Assembly: GCA_018417955.1 (NCBI GenBank)
Contig: JACTVC010000004.1
Coordinates: forward strand, 2,542,001 to 2,606,000
Direction: 5' to 3'
Origin: Laccaria trichodermophora
Taxonomy: Eukaryota > Basidiomycota > Agaricomycetes > Agaricales > Hydnangiaceae
Length of the DNA stretch: 64,000 nt
Position 1 is the first letter of the stretch, and each line of letters begins with the position of its first letter. The position numbers and the translations under genes are program-made. Of the stretch, positions 22,887-33,735 are shown one piece after another. The notes under the pieces were generated by a model that saw only the letters and a program-made list of their open reading frames with translations, had not been told where the DNA came from and searched no databases.

Positions 22887-25800
22887 ATGGCTTTCAACAA
22901 GAGCCGTTACTTGGGCAAGGCTGGGATTGCTATTGGGTCTCCGTCGTTGAAGAAGAAAAAGTCCTCGGCTCATACTTGGGCTTCTACAAGTGATTCTAAT
23001 GTATCACGTCGTCCTTATGGGTTGCCAGGCATTCAGATCTTACCTAGGCTAGACTTGACCACTCCTCTTGGGTCATTTGTACAGATTCCAATGCCCACTG
23101 GGGCTGATTTGCATGATGCTGCTGCTGCTGCTGCTGAGGATAGTTTATCTGAGTCCTCTGGTGGTGACTCTGAGGATTCTGGTGATGTTTCTGCCAGTGA
23201 TGTCCTTCAGCCTTTGGTATTTCCTGCAGAGCAAGCTTCCCCAAAGAAGAAGTTAGACAAAAAGTTGGCCTTGTGGAGGAACTGGGCTCTGAAACTGATC
23301 CCAGAACTATTGGATCCTTATCTGGGCTTGTTAAGGGAGTCTGAGAATTTGAAAAACATAGATAGAAGGTTACCTCAGTGTTCTTGTGATGGGACTGGGC
23401 ATAAAATGAGTGTTATTGCTGTGTTTTTTGAAAGTGAGTGGCTTTTTGGTCAAGATATCTACTTGTAATAACTGAACCCTTCATCCATCTTAGAACTTGT
23501 TTCTGTGGAAGTTTGTTCTTGCTCTGCTGTTTTTCAGCTCTTGGCCATGGGTTTGTTTCCTGCCTCACCTCTTCGACCAACATTAGCTGTGGATTTGAAT
23601 ATGCTCGACTTTGTTAATGAGCTTTTTGTTCGTTCACCTCCAAACACTACTGCATGGTGTGACTCACTTGAGGCATTTCTGGGTTCTCGTACATATAAGC
23701 TTGAGAGTAGAGATGCCATAAGACGTCGCTTTGGAAATGCACTACAGTGGTATGGCAATCTCATTGCTCAGAAAGAACTTTTGATATCTGGGGTTATAAA
23801 TGAGGGTCATCTAAAATACCTTGCAGAGGCTGGGTCTTCACTTGAATCAGATGACGTAGATAGGGAAGACCAAACCTATGAACCTCCACCTTCTTCTAGT
23901 CCTACTTCAGTGGCAGATGATGCTAGTGATGATTCTCATGAGAGTCAGAATACTACAAATGATGAAACAGATCTTCAGCGTCCAAGTGAATACTTGCGGA
24001 AACGGTGCCCACTCTGTTTTGGTGGAGATAATCCACATGACCCAAATTTTATGTAAGTGATGTTTGAGATTGGTCTTAAATATGTTCTTATGACTATTTA
24101 AAGGGCTGATATCATTGTATGCATTGATGCTTGTTTTACTCACAAGAGAAGAAACCCTGCAAAAGGTGGCACAAAGGGACCTGAAAATCTGCATCCTGAT
24201 ACTGTATTTGTGCCTGAGAAGTATGTACTGGAGATGAAGGCTTTAGTTGAGAAAGTTCGACCAGAGAAGTCAAAAGGAAAAGAAAAAGCTAATGTACCAT
24301 CTGATGAACAACCTGCTGAAGACTCATATGAACCTGGCATGAAGGTCCCTGTCTCAGCTTTGGAGGGATGCCTGGCCTCCTTTATTGCAGCAGATGAGAG
24401 AAGAACTAAAGCCAGCACACAGTTTTTTGCAGATACAGGTCTTATGGCCATGCTGTGTCGTCATGACCATGTTCTCTGGCTAGTAAACATGACTACTGCT
24501 GGAGAACGGCAATACTATGCTCTGGTATTGATAAAAATGCTATTCATGAATTTGCCTTTATCAATGACAGTTGGAATTTTGTATGACATTGGATGCCAGT
24601 TGGAGAGAAGTTGCCAAATCTGGGGATTTCTGGAGGAATTCATGGCAAGAATCCTTTTTGCACTTGCAGTTTTCCATGCATATGGTCACCAGTGGCCCTG
24701 CCAACTTGTTTATCACCCTCGTAAATGTGAGGGTTTTGGCCTCTCTGATGGTGAGGGTTGTGAACGTTTCTGGAGTGCTATCAAGTTATTAATCCCTTCA
24801 ATGCGTGTGGCAGGGGTAAGTGTCCTTCTCATATATATGTGAAGATAATCTGATAATTGACCCAAATAGTTCTATCATCGGCTGTTCACCATTGATACTC
24901 AGGTCAAGCATCTGGATAAAAAGTCTTTTGATATGATGGGTAAATGGCTTCAATGCAAATGGTTGACTTGCTTGCAAAGAAAAATTGAGGCTGAAGATAT
25001 TCTCAATGAACTGGGGTTTGAAATTTCTTTGCTTGAAAATGAATGGAAGCAGCAAGTGGCTGCACAGACCAAGCCCTTGGCACGACAATCAAAGAATGTT
25101 GCAAATATTGCAATCAAGGAAATTTTGGCTTTATATACTGCAAAGAAAAGTTTTACAATGGAGTTGGGAGGGCTTGATGACCAGCTAATTTCAGGGGTCT
25201 ATGAGGATGATTTGTCAGTGGAGGATATTTTGGCTGCACGTAAAGCGATCATGAAGAAGCAAGGTGTGATTGATGCAAATATAAAGACAAAAAAGAAAAG
25301 GCTTGGGGTGAAAGATCAGGAAGATTTGAAAAAGTTGCAATACTTTCCATTCCTCCACTGATTCCTACCGGAATCCGCAGGAATCCAACTGGAATAGACA
25401 GAAAATCTCATTATTTAGGTTATATTTCACTCTTCTATTTCAGACATACATTTTGGAACAGGGGAATTGATGAAAATACACTTTAAATGCGACTTAATGT
25501 GCACTTATCAAGACCTCCTGAATTACTTATGCAATGTAGTCAACCAATCTATTATTCTATTCTATGTTGATAACATAATCCTAAGAATTTCTTATCACAC
25601 TTAGATTTGAACAGAGAAAATTGTAGTATATTATATTCATTAGAGCTACATAAATCTATTCTACAACATTGAGTGTTAAAGAACTACATACTCTACTACA
25701 TGAGGGGGGAGGGAGTGGTGGGGAGAGAGGGGTGGAGAGGAGAGATGGAGGGGGGATGGAGGGGAGGGAGTGATGAAGGGGGGAGGGAGCAATGGAGGGG

Positions 25801-27955
25801 GATGGAGGGGAGGGAGTGAGGGGGAGGGATGGAGAGAGGGGGAGGGATGGAGAGAGGGGGAGGGATGGAGAGAGGGGGGAGGGATGGAGAGAGGGAACAG
25901 GGGGGAGGGAAAAGGAAGGGGAGAGGGGAAAGGAAGAGGGAGGGATAGGGAAGAGGGTGGGCCGTCATCCGTTGACGTGCTCGTCGTCCGCTAACGTGCT
26001 TGTCGTCTGTTGACGTCGTTGTCGTCCATTGACGTGGGCGTCCGTTGACGCGGTCGTCGTCCGTTGACGTGGTGGTGGTGTCGTCGTGGGCGTGTCGTTT
26101 GTTGGCGTGGCCCTCCGTTGATGTGGTGAGGCGTGTCGTCGTCCGTGGGCGTGGTCGTGGTGGTCGTGCGTTGACGTGGTTGTCCCTCGTCGTGTGCATG
26201 GTGTTAGCACGCTGGGTGGGACGAGCTTGGGATGGGGGTTGCTCACCTAGGACGACGAACGACGACTTGCGTCGTTCGTCGTCTGGTTGCCACGTCGCTG
26301 ATAGCGACGTGGCAACGTGTTGCCGCGCTCGTTTACTGGGGCTGGTGGCGTGGCATTGGGGCGTCGTTTCCCGCGTCGTGGCCGTGACATTGTGTTAGAG
26401 GGTAGGGGTCGTGGTGAGAACGACGATTGTCGTTCTCGTCGTCTTGTTGCCACGTTGCAACGTGTCGTCGTCGTTTACTGGTGACGTGGCGTTGAGGCGT
26501 GGTGGTCGATCGGTGGCTGGTGTGCGTGGTGGTGGCCGTTGGTGACGTGGTCATGTCGCAAGGTTGGTGGGCGTCGTGGACGATGGTGGTGGTGGTTGAG
26601 AGAGAGAGGGTTGTTTGTTGATGACGCCCAAATCAAGCGTTGGCAAACGCCGACGCTTGATTTGGGCATCAGGAATTCCGTTCCGTGTCATTCCGGGAGC
26701 ATTCCTTCCGGGTGATTCCTGGAACGATTTCGGCGGAATTTGAATTCCATCAAAATTCCGCCGGAATGGTTTGATCAATTTGGCAGGGCCCTCTGCCAAA
26801 TTTGATTCCTCCGGAATTCCGGGAATTGTCCGGATTCCGCCGGATTCCGGCAGGAATCAGTGGAGGACAATAAAGACCTCAAAAGTTGATGGGCAATGAG
26901 TTTCTTCAATTGAAACTTAATGCCAGGGCTCTTAAGCAAAGACTCAGAGATCGTTTAAGAAATCGTAAATTTGAATTGGAAAGGTTAGAGAGAGCATATC
27001 GACAAACAACTTCCAATGGTAAGGAGTTTTTCTAACACAGACCACTAGCTGTTTGTTGACTTATATTTTAATAGAGACTAAATTACATTCACATGTCCAG
27101 AAACAAGTCAATAGGCAGCAACCAACAATTGCTAGATTGGCAAAGAAGTACAATGACATGTGCTATGATATGACAAAGAAAATTCAGGAGGGAAAGGCCC
27201 CGGTAATTCTATAGCCCCTGTGCCAATAAATCGAGAGCATTTATTTGCTCTGGATGTGGATGATGACATCTGGCAGGATGTTGGATTAGATGAGCATGAA
27301 AGTGAGGTTATACCTGGCTGGCTTGGGAATGAGAATATTCGTGAAGGAATCAAAGCAATGCTGATAGCCAAAAGATGTGCTGAAGAGATGGCTAGAATCA
27401 AACGAGAGCGAACAGCCTTGCAGGAGTGGTCAAGGGAGGAGTGGGAAGCTATCAATATGGCCATTCTTATGTGTGGTAAGCATGTTTTTATTTGTTTTTA
27501 GGGTGTCTCTAACTGTACTGTTATTTGTTACAGAGGATGAAGACATTGAGCATCAGTTGGTTATCAGAAAGTCAAGACATTTGAGTTTGTGTGCACAGTG
27601 GAGGGAACAGGTGTCTTTGATTCCTGGCACATATCCAATGCTGAAAGGATGGGGACCTGATATCAAGAATATGGAGACTGCATTGAAGGATTTGTCACAA
27701 GAAAATGTTGATGAAGAGGGAAGTGATGATGAACAGTTGAATTGCACATATAATGTTGAAGAAGTGGACAACAACAATGTTATTGAAGAGACAGAATCAA
27801 TGGCAGTGTCAGATGCATTCAGGGTATCAGATAATGGGCTGGCCTTTGGGAGATGGGAGAGTGAGGATTTGTGGGAGGATCTGGAGGATGATGAAGAAGA
27901 TATCTTGGATGTTGGAACATCTCGAAAGAGGTCAAGGCAGAAGTATTATAGGTAG
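22887..27955 (+). pseudogene. CxC1-type KDZ transposase, split by a 1.5-kb insertion
   Basis: KDZ transposases move DNA by an RNase H-fold Asp/Glu mechanism. The exons I infer are 22,887-23,433, 23,494-24,052, 24,104-24,815, 24,870-25,345, then after the insertion 26,872-27,018, 27,075-27,200, about 27,200-27,475 and 27,534-27,955. The CxC1-type N-terminus has CSCDGTGHK, CSC, and CPLCFGG before the core. Catalytic candidates are Asp in VCIDACF, Asp in LYDIGCQ and Glu in LSDGEGCERFW. The C-terminal part has the family block DVDDDIWQDVGLDEHE and an acidic tail. Damage: insertion 25,352-26,866, an in-frame TAA just after it, and a one-base shift in the C-run near 27,197-27,202. Without these the protein would be full-length for the family. 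Confidence 0.9.
25352..26866. mobile_element. 1.5-kb non-autonomous inverted-repeat insertion (layer 6)
   Basis: The ends read inward CCTCCACTGATTCCT-R-CCGG on both sides, followed by GGAATCC-rich sequence. The interior holds a purine minisatellite (25,700-25,965, GGGATGGAGAGAGG units), then a GC-rich zone of GTCGTC/TGACGTGG words (25,970-26,600) and hairpins such as the inverted AAATCAAGCGT pair near 26,630-26,660. Open frames here are repeat artefacts. Homology on both sides (transposase codons ...DLKKLQ and LMGNEFLQLKLN...) defines it as an insertion. I could not define a clean target duplication. Confidence 0.85.
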
Positions 27956-28159
27956 GTTTGGTGGAAAAAAGGTTGGAATGAAGGTTCAATGGGCTGGTAC
28001 AATTTGAGGCTTGGTTATGTTTTGAAATAACAATAAAATTGAATTAGCTGGCTGGTAGGAATGATAAGTACTGTTAGTAGTTAGTTCATATCATTGTAGA
28101 CTGGTACAATTTTGATTTGATATCTAGTTGGTGGGAGTGTTTAAGTTAGATGTGTACCA

Positions 28160-28530
28160 AGAGTGTGGCATGACACTGGGATACCATTCCATGTGGTATG
28201 AAAGTTCTTGCATGATAGTGCCATGGTATGGTATGGCTATGGTATGGTATGAGGTGGCAATACCATGGTATGGTATGGTATGATATTGCAATACCATGGT
28301 ATGGTATGACATTGCAATACCATGGTATGGTATGATAGTGCAATACCATGGTATGGTATGACATTGTGGTATGGTATGGTATGACATTGCAATACCATGG
28401 TATGGTATGACATTGCGGTATGGTATGGTATGACATTGCAATACCATGGTATGGTATGATATTGCAATACCATGGTATGGTACAACATAGCAATACCATG
28501 GTATGGTAGTGGCATGATATCATCATACCA
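28160..28530. repeat. CCATGGTATGGTATG minisatellite
   Basis: About ten or more units of 'gcaataCCATGGTATGGTATGa' of 24-40 bp lie at the right subterminal end of the 20-kb element. Frames reading through it (YHTMVLQ repeats) are artefacts. 27,956-28,159 and 28,531-28,934 hold no recognisable feature. Confidence 0.85.
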
Positions 28531-28934
28531 CATGTGATATGAATAAGGCTGAACATAGTATCATGGGTTTTGGAAGTCATCACCAACAAGAGCTTCCTTA
28601 ATCTGTAGCCCTGGCTCTTCAATTGACAAGACTTTGGATTGGATAGAATCACTCAGCTTTATTGGATTGGACCATGTATTTTCATAATGAAGGCTTTGGC
28701 CAAACACTCAGGACAACAATACTTGATTCCATCATATGTAGCTTTTAAATAAACACTGGGTATATGTATACACATTCTTCTTTGACAGCAACAGCATTGC
28801 ACCTTTTGAATCCAAATTGCATGCTTTTGAAATGAATTATATGTGAAGTGGTACTGAATGTAGTTGATTAGTTGAAGTGCATATTTTGGGCTGTTGTATA
28901 ATGATTTAGCTCAAGTCCAAGCTTTTGCAATAGA

Positions 28935-29526
28935 TGGTATCATGCATGGTTCAGGACTTATAGCCAATACAGAAAATGTCTTCTTTTCTTTCCTTCTCAA
29001 ATACCACATCATCACAATGGATGCAGTATTGATTTATCTGTGATGAATATTGTTCTAATTGAAAGGACTGGGAAAGATATGTATCATTAAATGGCTTTGG
29101 ATGCATGGATAAAGCTTATTTAAACTCATTTTCAATAGATGGTTTGAACTATCCAGCCTCAATTTGTAGCCTAATATCTCAGGAAAAACCTGGAGAACCA
29201 CCCCACAAAAAATGGCACCCAATGGACCAGTATTGCAGCCTGCAGAAATAATTTATATATTTTGGAAAAGGACCCCAGACACCCTGTGACAGTTTTGGTA
29301 TGATGGTATGGTATGGTATGAGATCATTTGGTATGGTATGAGATGACATGGTATGGTATGGTAACATGGTATTGGTATGAGTGGGATATGGTATGGGTTT
29401 TCCATTCCATGGTACCATGGTATTGGTATTGAGCTCATATACCACCCTGGAATGGGTACCCTCAAGGTACCCTAAATCAAGGAATTGATGTACCTCATAG
29501 GTACCCTAAAATGGGTGACTGAAGTG
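28935..29526. repeat. Right terminal inverted repeat of the 20-kb element
   Basis: Partner of 9532-10,133, ending GGGTGACTGAAGTG at 29,526. Confidence 0.92.
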
Positions 29527-32402
29527 CCGACGATGTGAAGTCGTGGCGTCGCAAGAACGAGTTTTGTTCCAGAGGCAGTAATTCCTTGCTTTCAGTGGCT
29601 TCGTTGAACTCCAAGCCTATACGCGACTCGACGTATCCTGAATTCGTAGAGATATCAGCTGTGGGGAGAGACCGAAAATACTCCTCGTCATCAGACTCAT
29701 ATCCTCCGGTCAGTTCCGTCGTAAGTTCTTCATCCCAATCCTCCTCCTCGAGCGCCTCTACCACATTTGCAACCACGGGCTTCGTGTTGTACTCCCTTCG
29801 AGTTTTCGTCAAGTTGCTGACGGATTTTTGCAAGAACGCCGAAAGCGCAAGCAATTCCCCGAGTTCGAGTTGAACTACCGTCTTATTGACCTTTTCACGT
29901 ACAATCTTATCTAGATCATACATCTCTTGTATGTCAGATGTAAAATGATACGCTGAGGTTGGCTTAGCTTTTGAGGACGCCTCCTTCATTTCTACATCCT
30001 TATTTTTGGTAGGTGCGGCGCGACGATTCTTAAACGCGTCTTCTGTGTTCACCTTTGGAGGTTGTAGATTAAAAGCTTGAGGTGTCGACTGTACAGGGGC
30101 AATTGGAGGTCTTGAAACGCTTGGAGGAGGTCCCAAATTACTGAGGGTTGGAGTTGGAGGACGATTTTTGTGCTCTTGAGGTTTAGAAAAAGACTTAGCT
30201 TCAGTATCTTTCTTTTCAGGACATTTAATAGGATCAAATCTTGCTTCTTTGTCTTTTTGAGAACGCGTAACCGCTAAAGCTGAAGAAGGTCGTGCGCGCC
30301 ATGCCGGAACAACCGAAGTAGAGGACCCGTTAAAGACCTCCGACTCCAAAACCTCTTGTCCATCGAAAAGAAGACCGGCGTAATTGGCCATATGGGGAGG
30401 TAGGTCTCTTGTGACCTCCCGGCCTTTACCTTTTAAATGGCTAGATGCAGCCTGTTGTTCTCGAAGGACCTTCGCTACGCCTCCATCACTTCCAAAAGAT
30501 CGAGGAAGTTCCAATCCATCAGTGCGCGCCAACCTACCTAGAGGGGTGTAAGCAACTAAACCTTCCTTGATACATATCTCGACTTCAGGGCAAAACTTGA
30601 GGCCAAGCCAATGCGTAGTCTTGTCACAAAAGAAACATCTTGCTTCCCTCATAATTTGCTGATTAGTCAAATTAGCGTTTGGAGTTATATTGACAGAGCG
30701 CAAAAACTCAGCGTGCGCCAGCCTGAGATCCTCCATTTGTTTTGTAAGTCGATCAACCGAACTGATGCCTATTGGTTCCACAATAGGAGCCGCCAGAACA
30801 GTTTTCTCGAACGCGACCTTCTTAGCAGGCTTTTTCTTCTTCTTCACAACTGGAGCTTTGTCGATGTCGTCATCGGATTCACTAGAACTTGTATCAGAGT
30901 CCGAATCTAAGTCTAAGCTTACCGGACCAATTTTCGCGTCTAGATCCTCTTCGTCGAACTCCGCTCTAAGCCATCCTAGCAAAGAAGAAATGGACGGGGG
31001 TGACGATGTCTTCAAATTTGTTGCTGGGATTCGTTTTTTAATTTTCATATGAAGCGTTGACGGAATCCCTCTATAAAAACAAAGAGACACTTCAGTTTCT
31101 AGCATGCGTGAAGGAGCAAGGCCCGAAGAAAGCGCTGTGAATTCTCTGTAATACTTATCCACGTCTCTTCGAGAGAGCATCATCCCTGATTCACCGTGCT
31201 TCAAACTCCACTGCCGAAGTCGGTCGGGTGAGTTTACAGGGATCGCGTCGTTCGAGCTATAGAGGTCAGCTAGGAAAGTTCTTGCCTTAACCCAGTCATC
31301 ACCAGCCCAAACGGCTGATCCTTCAATAACAATCTGCACTTTCATGTGACAATAACGAAGTACGTAACCAGGGAGCTGTGTATGCGCAACTTGCGCACTA
31401 TCTGCGTGCTGCTCAAGCGAGTCTAGAAAATCCTCTACGCGCTTTCCTTTGAAATAAGGAGCGGTAGGAGTGCCTGGAGTGCACTAGTAGCTGCACTCTA
31501 CATCGATGTATTTATGGCAGCTGCCATGGCAAAACTTGATCAGCTACCGTGAGGGAATGAAATGAAATTTCATTGATTCACGGCACCCATTTCATTCAAA
31601 ATGATTCATTCTGTTTCATTGATTCACGGCAACTGTTTCATTCATTTCATTTCATTGATTCACAGAAATTACTTCATTTTTCATTTCATTCCACCACGGC
31701 AACTGTTTCATTCATTCCTTTATTGTTAGAGCTGGGAAAATTATTACGTAATTGATGTAAAATATTAAAGTGCCTTATTTGGCAACAGTATGCCTATCTT
31801 GTTATGTATTTGAGCCTCAAATGCAAAAGTACTCCCATATGGCCTCCCACACCACTGCAGTAGGGCACAACACATATCAGGCATAATTGTATATTATTTC
31901 CTTATTTAGGTGTGTATTAAAACATCGAAATTGTTGCCTGAAAGATTGAAACAAAAATGAAATAAAGAATGAAACAAAAATTCCATGGTAAGAATGAAAC
32001 AAAAAATGAAACAAAGAATGAAATAGTTGCCAGGAATAAATGAAACAGAATAAATTTCATTCTTCCTGGTAGGAATGAAGAAAGGATTGAAATGAAATGG
32101 AATGAAACAAAAACGATTTCATTCTCCACGGCAATGAATGAAAAAAAATGAAACAGTTGCCGGGAATGAATGAAACAGAATAAATTATCTCAAATGAAAC
32201 AGGTGCCGTGAATGAATGAAAACTTTGCATTTCATTCATTCACGGTAGCTGATCAAGTTTTTTTATGGCAGCTGCCATAACTACATCATGTAATTGGCAG
32301 CTACCAGTCTGGAGTGGGCATCGGAATCCCAAGCGTTGTAACGATACTCGATTCAGAAGAGGACGGCGCCAATGGCAAATCGGCCATCGAAGGTTCAGGC
32401 AT
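29527..32402 (-). pseudogene. gag: gypsy gag, interrupted by a MITE
   Basis: The start is an ATG at 32,402 (MPEPSMADLPLAPSSSESS). The frame runs to a Pro/Thr-rich point, is cut by the MITE 31,482-32,309, and resumes with TAPYFKGKRVEDFLDSLEQH, a capsid-like start typical of this gypsy clade. The capsid region is about 31,430-30,950. A zinc-knuckle-like CFFC...H...C near 30,640 has spacing C-x2-C-x4-H-x6-C, two residues longer than the usual C-x2-C-x4-H-x4-C. A Pro/Ser linker and an acidic end follow. The reading continues to 29,527, where the 20-kb element begins; the protease that should follow is missing from both flanks. Confidence 0.85.
31482..32309. mobile_element. 828-bp MITE with exact 8-bp target duplication
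   Basis: CTGGAGTG flanks it exactly (31,474-31,481 and 32,310-32,317). The ends read inward CACTAGTAGCTGC and ACTGGTAGCTGCC, and the inverted similarity extends about 80 bp through TATGGCAGCTGCCAT and CTTGATCAGCTACCGTGA. The interior consists of degenerate TTTCATT/AATGAAA repeats with no gene. The end motif resembles the CxC2-type KDZ termini in this window, which suggests that it is mobilised by their transposase. Confidence 0.9.
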
Positions 32403-32731
32403 TGAAATCAAACAAAAGAAGCGAAGGAAAACGGAATCAACGATAGGTAAAACTTAGCGTTAAAGGTTCCGTTCTTGACTTTTCTCGGAGAAGAGAAGCG
32501 ACCCGTTTCAAGGGATGCGAAAGGGATGTATATGTCTAATAGCCGAGTAATCAGCGCGCAATCGAGAAAGTCGAACGTACCAAAAGTGCGAATCAGGAGA
32601 TTTTTGTGATTATATGCATCTGAAAACCAAGTAATCAGTGCAAAAACGATAAAGAAAACCCTACCAAATGAGTTTTCAATACTCGGAGGAGGAGGTCGAA
32701 CGGAATACCGATCCCCTGTCTCGGTCACCAC

Positions 32732-33735
32732 TGTGGAAGAACGAAGGTTCAACACAGGAGACAGTAATCGGTCGCCAACCTCGAAAAGCGGGGAGAAAGA
32801 AGGGAAGTGGTGAATACGGACAAAGGAGTGGAGTGTGAGAGACTTAGCGTGAAAGCGTGTGATTGCATGTCGCGACCTTATCAAGCGCGCGTTGTGTCAA
32901 GGTCGTCGAAGACAATCGTGAGAGTACGTGTAGAGTCGACAATATGCGTGGCATGGGTGTTGTGAAAGCTTGTTAAGTCGCCTTGAAGAGCGTCGTCGTT
33001 AACGAGGCCGAAAAGACAGTGGCGTGCATAAAAACTTTGAATACTTAAAAATCTTGTGAAGGGAGTTTTTGAGGGAAAAAGGGAGAATGCTCCATTCGAC
33101 AGGTGGGAGGTCACCTTTATATGAAATACAAAAATCACAAGGCATCGCACGTACTCGCGTGCTGCCTGACCAAAATAAAAAGAAGGTACTAAAAATAAAA
33201 ACAAGCCAAAAATAAATGATTCTGTCGTCACCTGCTTCCTCTCTTGGCTAATCCTTCGGGTTGGGAATGACTCGGGGAACTGACGACGTGGGGAGAGGTC
33301 TATTTCCGTGCGTCACTGCTGCCCTCAGTGCGGACGTCCCCAACGTCAATGCTCAACCCTACCATCCAACCCTCAAGAGAAGCTCCAAGCGGAAAAGGAT
33401 CTGTTAAAGAAATAAAAAAAATAAAAAAAAGACGAAGACACAACGAATAAAAGCGAAAGAGTCAAAAGAAAAAAAACGCGCGACACAATTTAAAGTCCCA
33501 AATCCCATTCCTTCAAAGCTGCGAGAGTCGACACAAATAGCCGGAAGAGGCACAGCCACCGGTCTTCTTGAATCAATGTCTTCTGGCGTATTTCCTGGTT
33601 ACACACATCATCTTGCATTCTCTCGACTTTTAGTAAAGGAAATCAGGTAAAACAGAAAAATAAAAATAAAATAAAATAAAAGTTAAGACTCGAAATAAGG
33701 AGGGCGTCGTGAGTGGAACAATGCGCACTTCCACA
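32732..33735 (-). repeat. 5' LTR of the gypsy element
   Basis: Partner of 5517-6520. 32,403-32,731, between it and gag, is leader sequence with the primer-binding-site candidate next to the LTR edge. Confidence 0.93.

Larger units (their letters stand above)
9532..29526 (+). mobile_element. 20-kb CxC1-type KDZ element with about 600-bp inverted repeats (layer 5)
   Basis: Inverted repeats 9532-10,133 and 28,935-29,526 start CACTTCAGTCACCCATTTTA. Flanking CCGATGA (9525-9531) and CCGACGA (29,527-29,533) look like a 7-8-bp target duplication with one mismatch. The host is the gypsy element: gag ends on the right flank and pol resumes on the left. Gene layout is cargo A on minus, cargo B on plus, transposase on plus, with a 4-kb A-B spacer carrying motif arrays and a captured SNF7 fragment. 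The two terminal repeats differ by only a handful of substitutions and one 9-nt indel by eye, so insertion is recent. Confidence 0.9.
5517..33735 (-). mobile_element. Ty3/gypsy LTR retrotransposon expanded by nested elements (layer 4a)
   Basis: Two directly repeated 1004-bp LTRs (5517-6520 and 32,732-33,735) begin TGTGGAA and end TTCCACA. A 4-bp duplication CCGC flanks the whole (5513-5516, 33,736-33,739). Coding is on the minus strand, so the right LTR is the 5' LTR: gag at 32,402-29,527, then RNase H and integrase at 9530-6599. A TGGTGACC-type primer-binding-site candidate lies immediately inside the 5' LTR (about 32,731-32,715). The middle is displaced by a 20-kb KDZ element, and protease plus most of reverse transcriptase are absent. 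The own sequence is about 7.4 kb once inserts are removed. Confidence 0.9.

Noticed and set aside
25696..26554. Long frames rich in His/Thr/Arg or Gly/Glu on both strands
   Set aside because: They are translations of purine-rich and GTCGTC minisatellites, open in several frames, without splice or start context.
27195..27212. A 12-nt GT..AG intron (gtaattctatag) that would restore the transposase frame
   Set aside because: Too short for splicing; loss of one C in the C-run explains the shift better.
28124..28652. YHTMVLQ-repeat frames of up to 168 codons
   Set aside because: Artefact of the CCATGGTATGG minisatellite; several frames are open at once.
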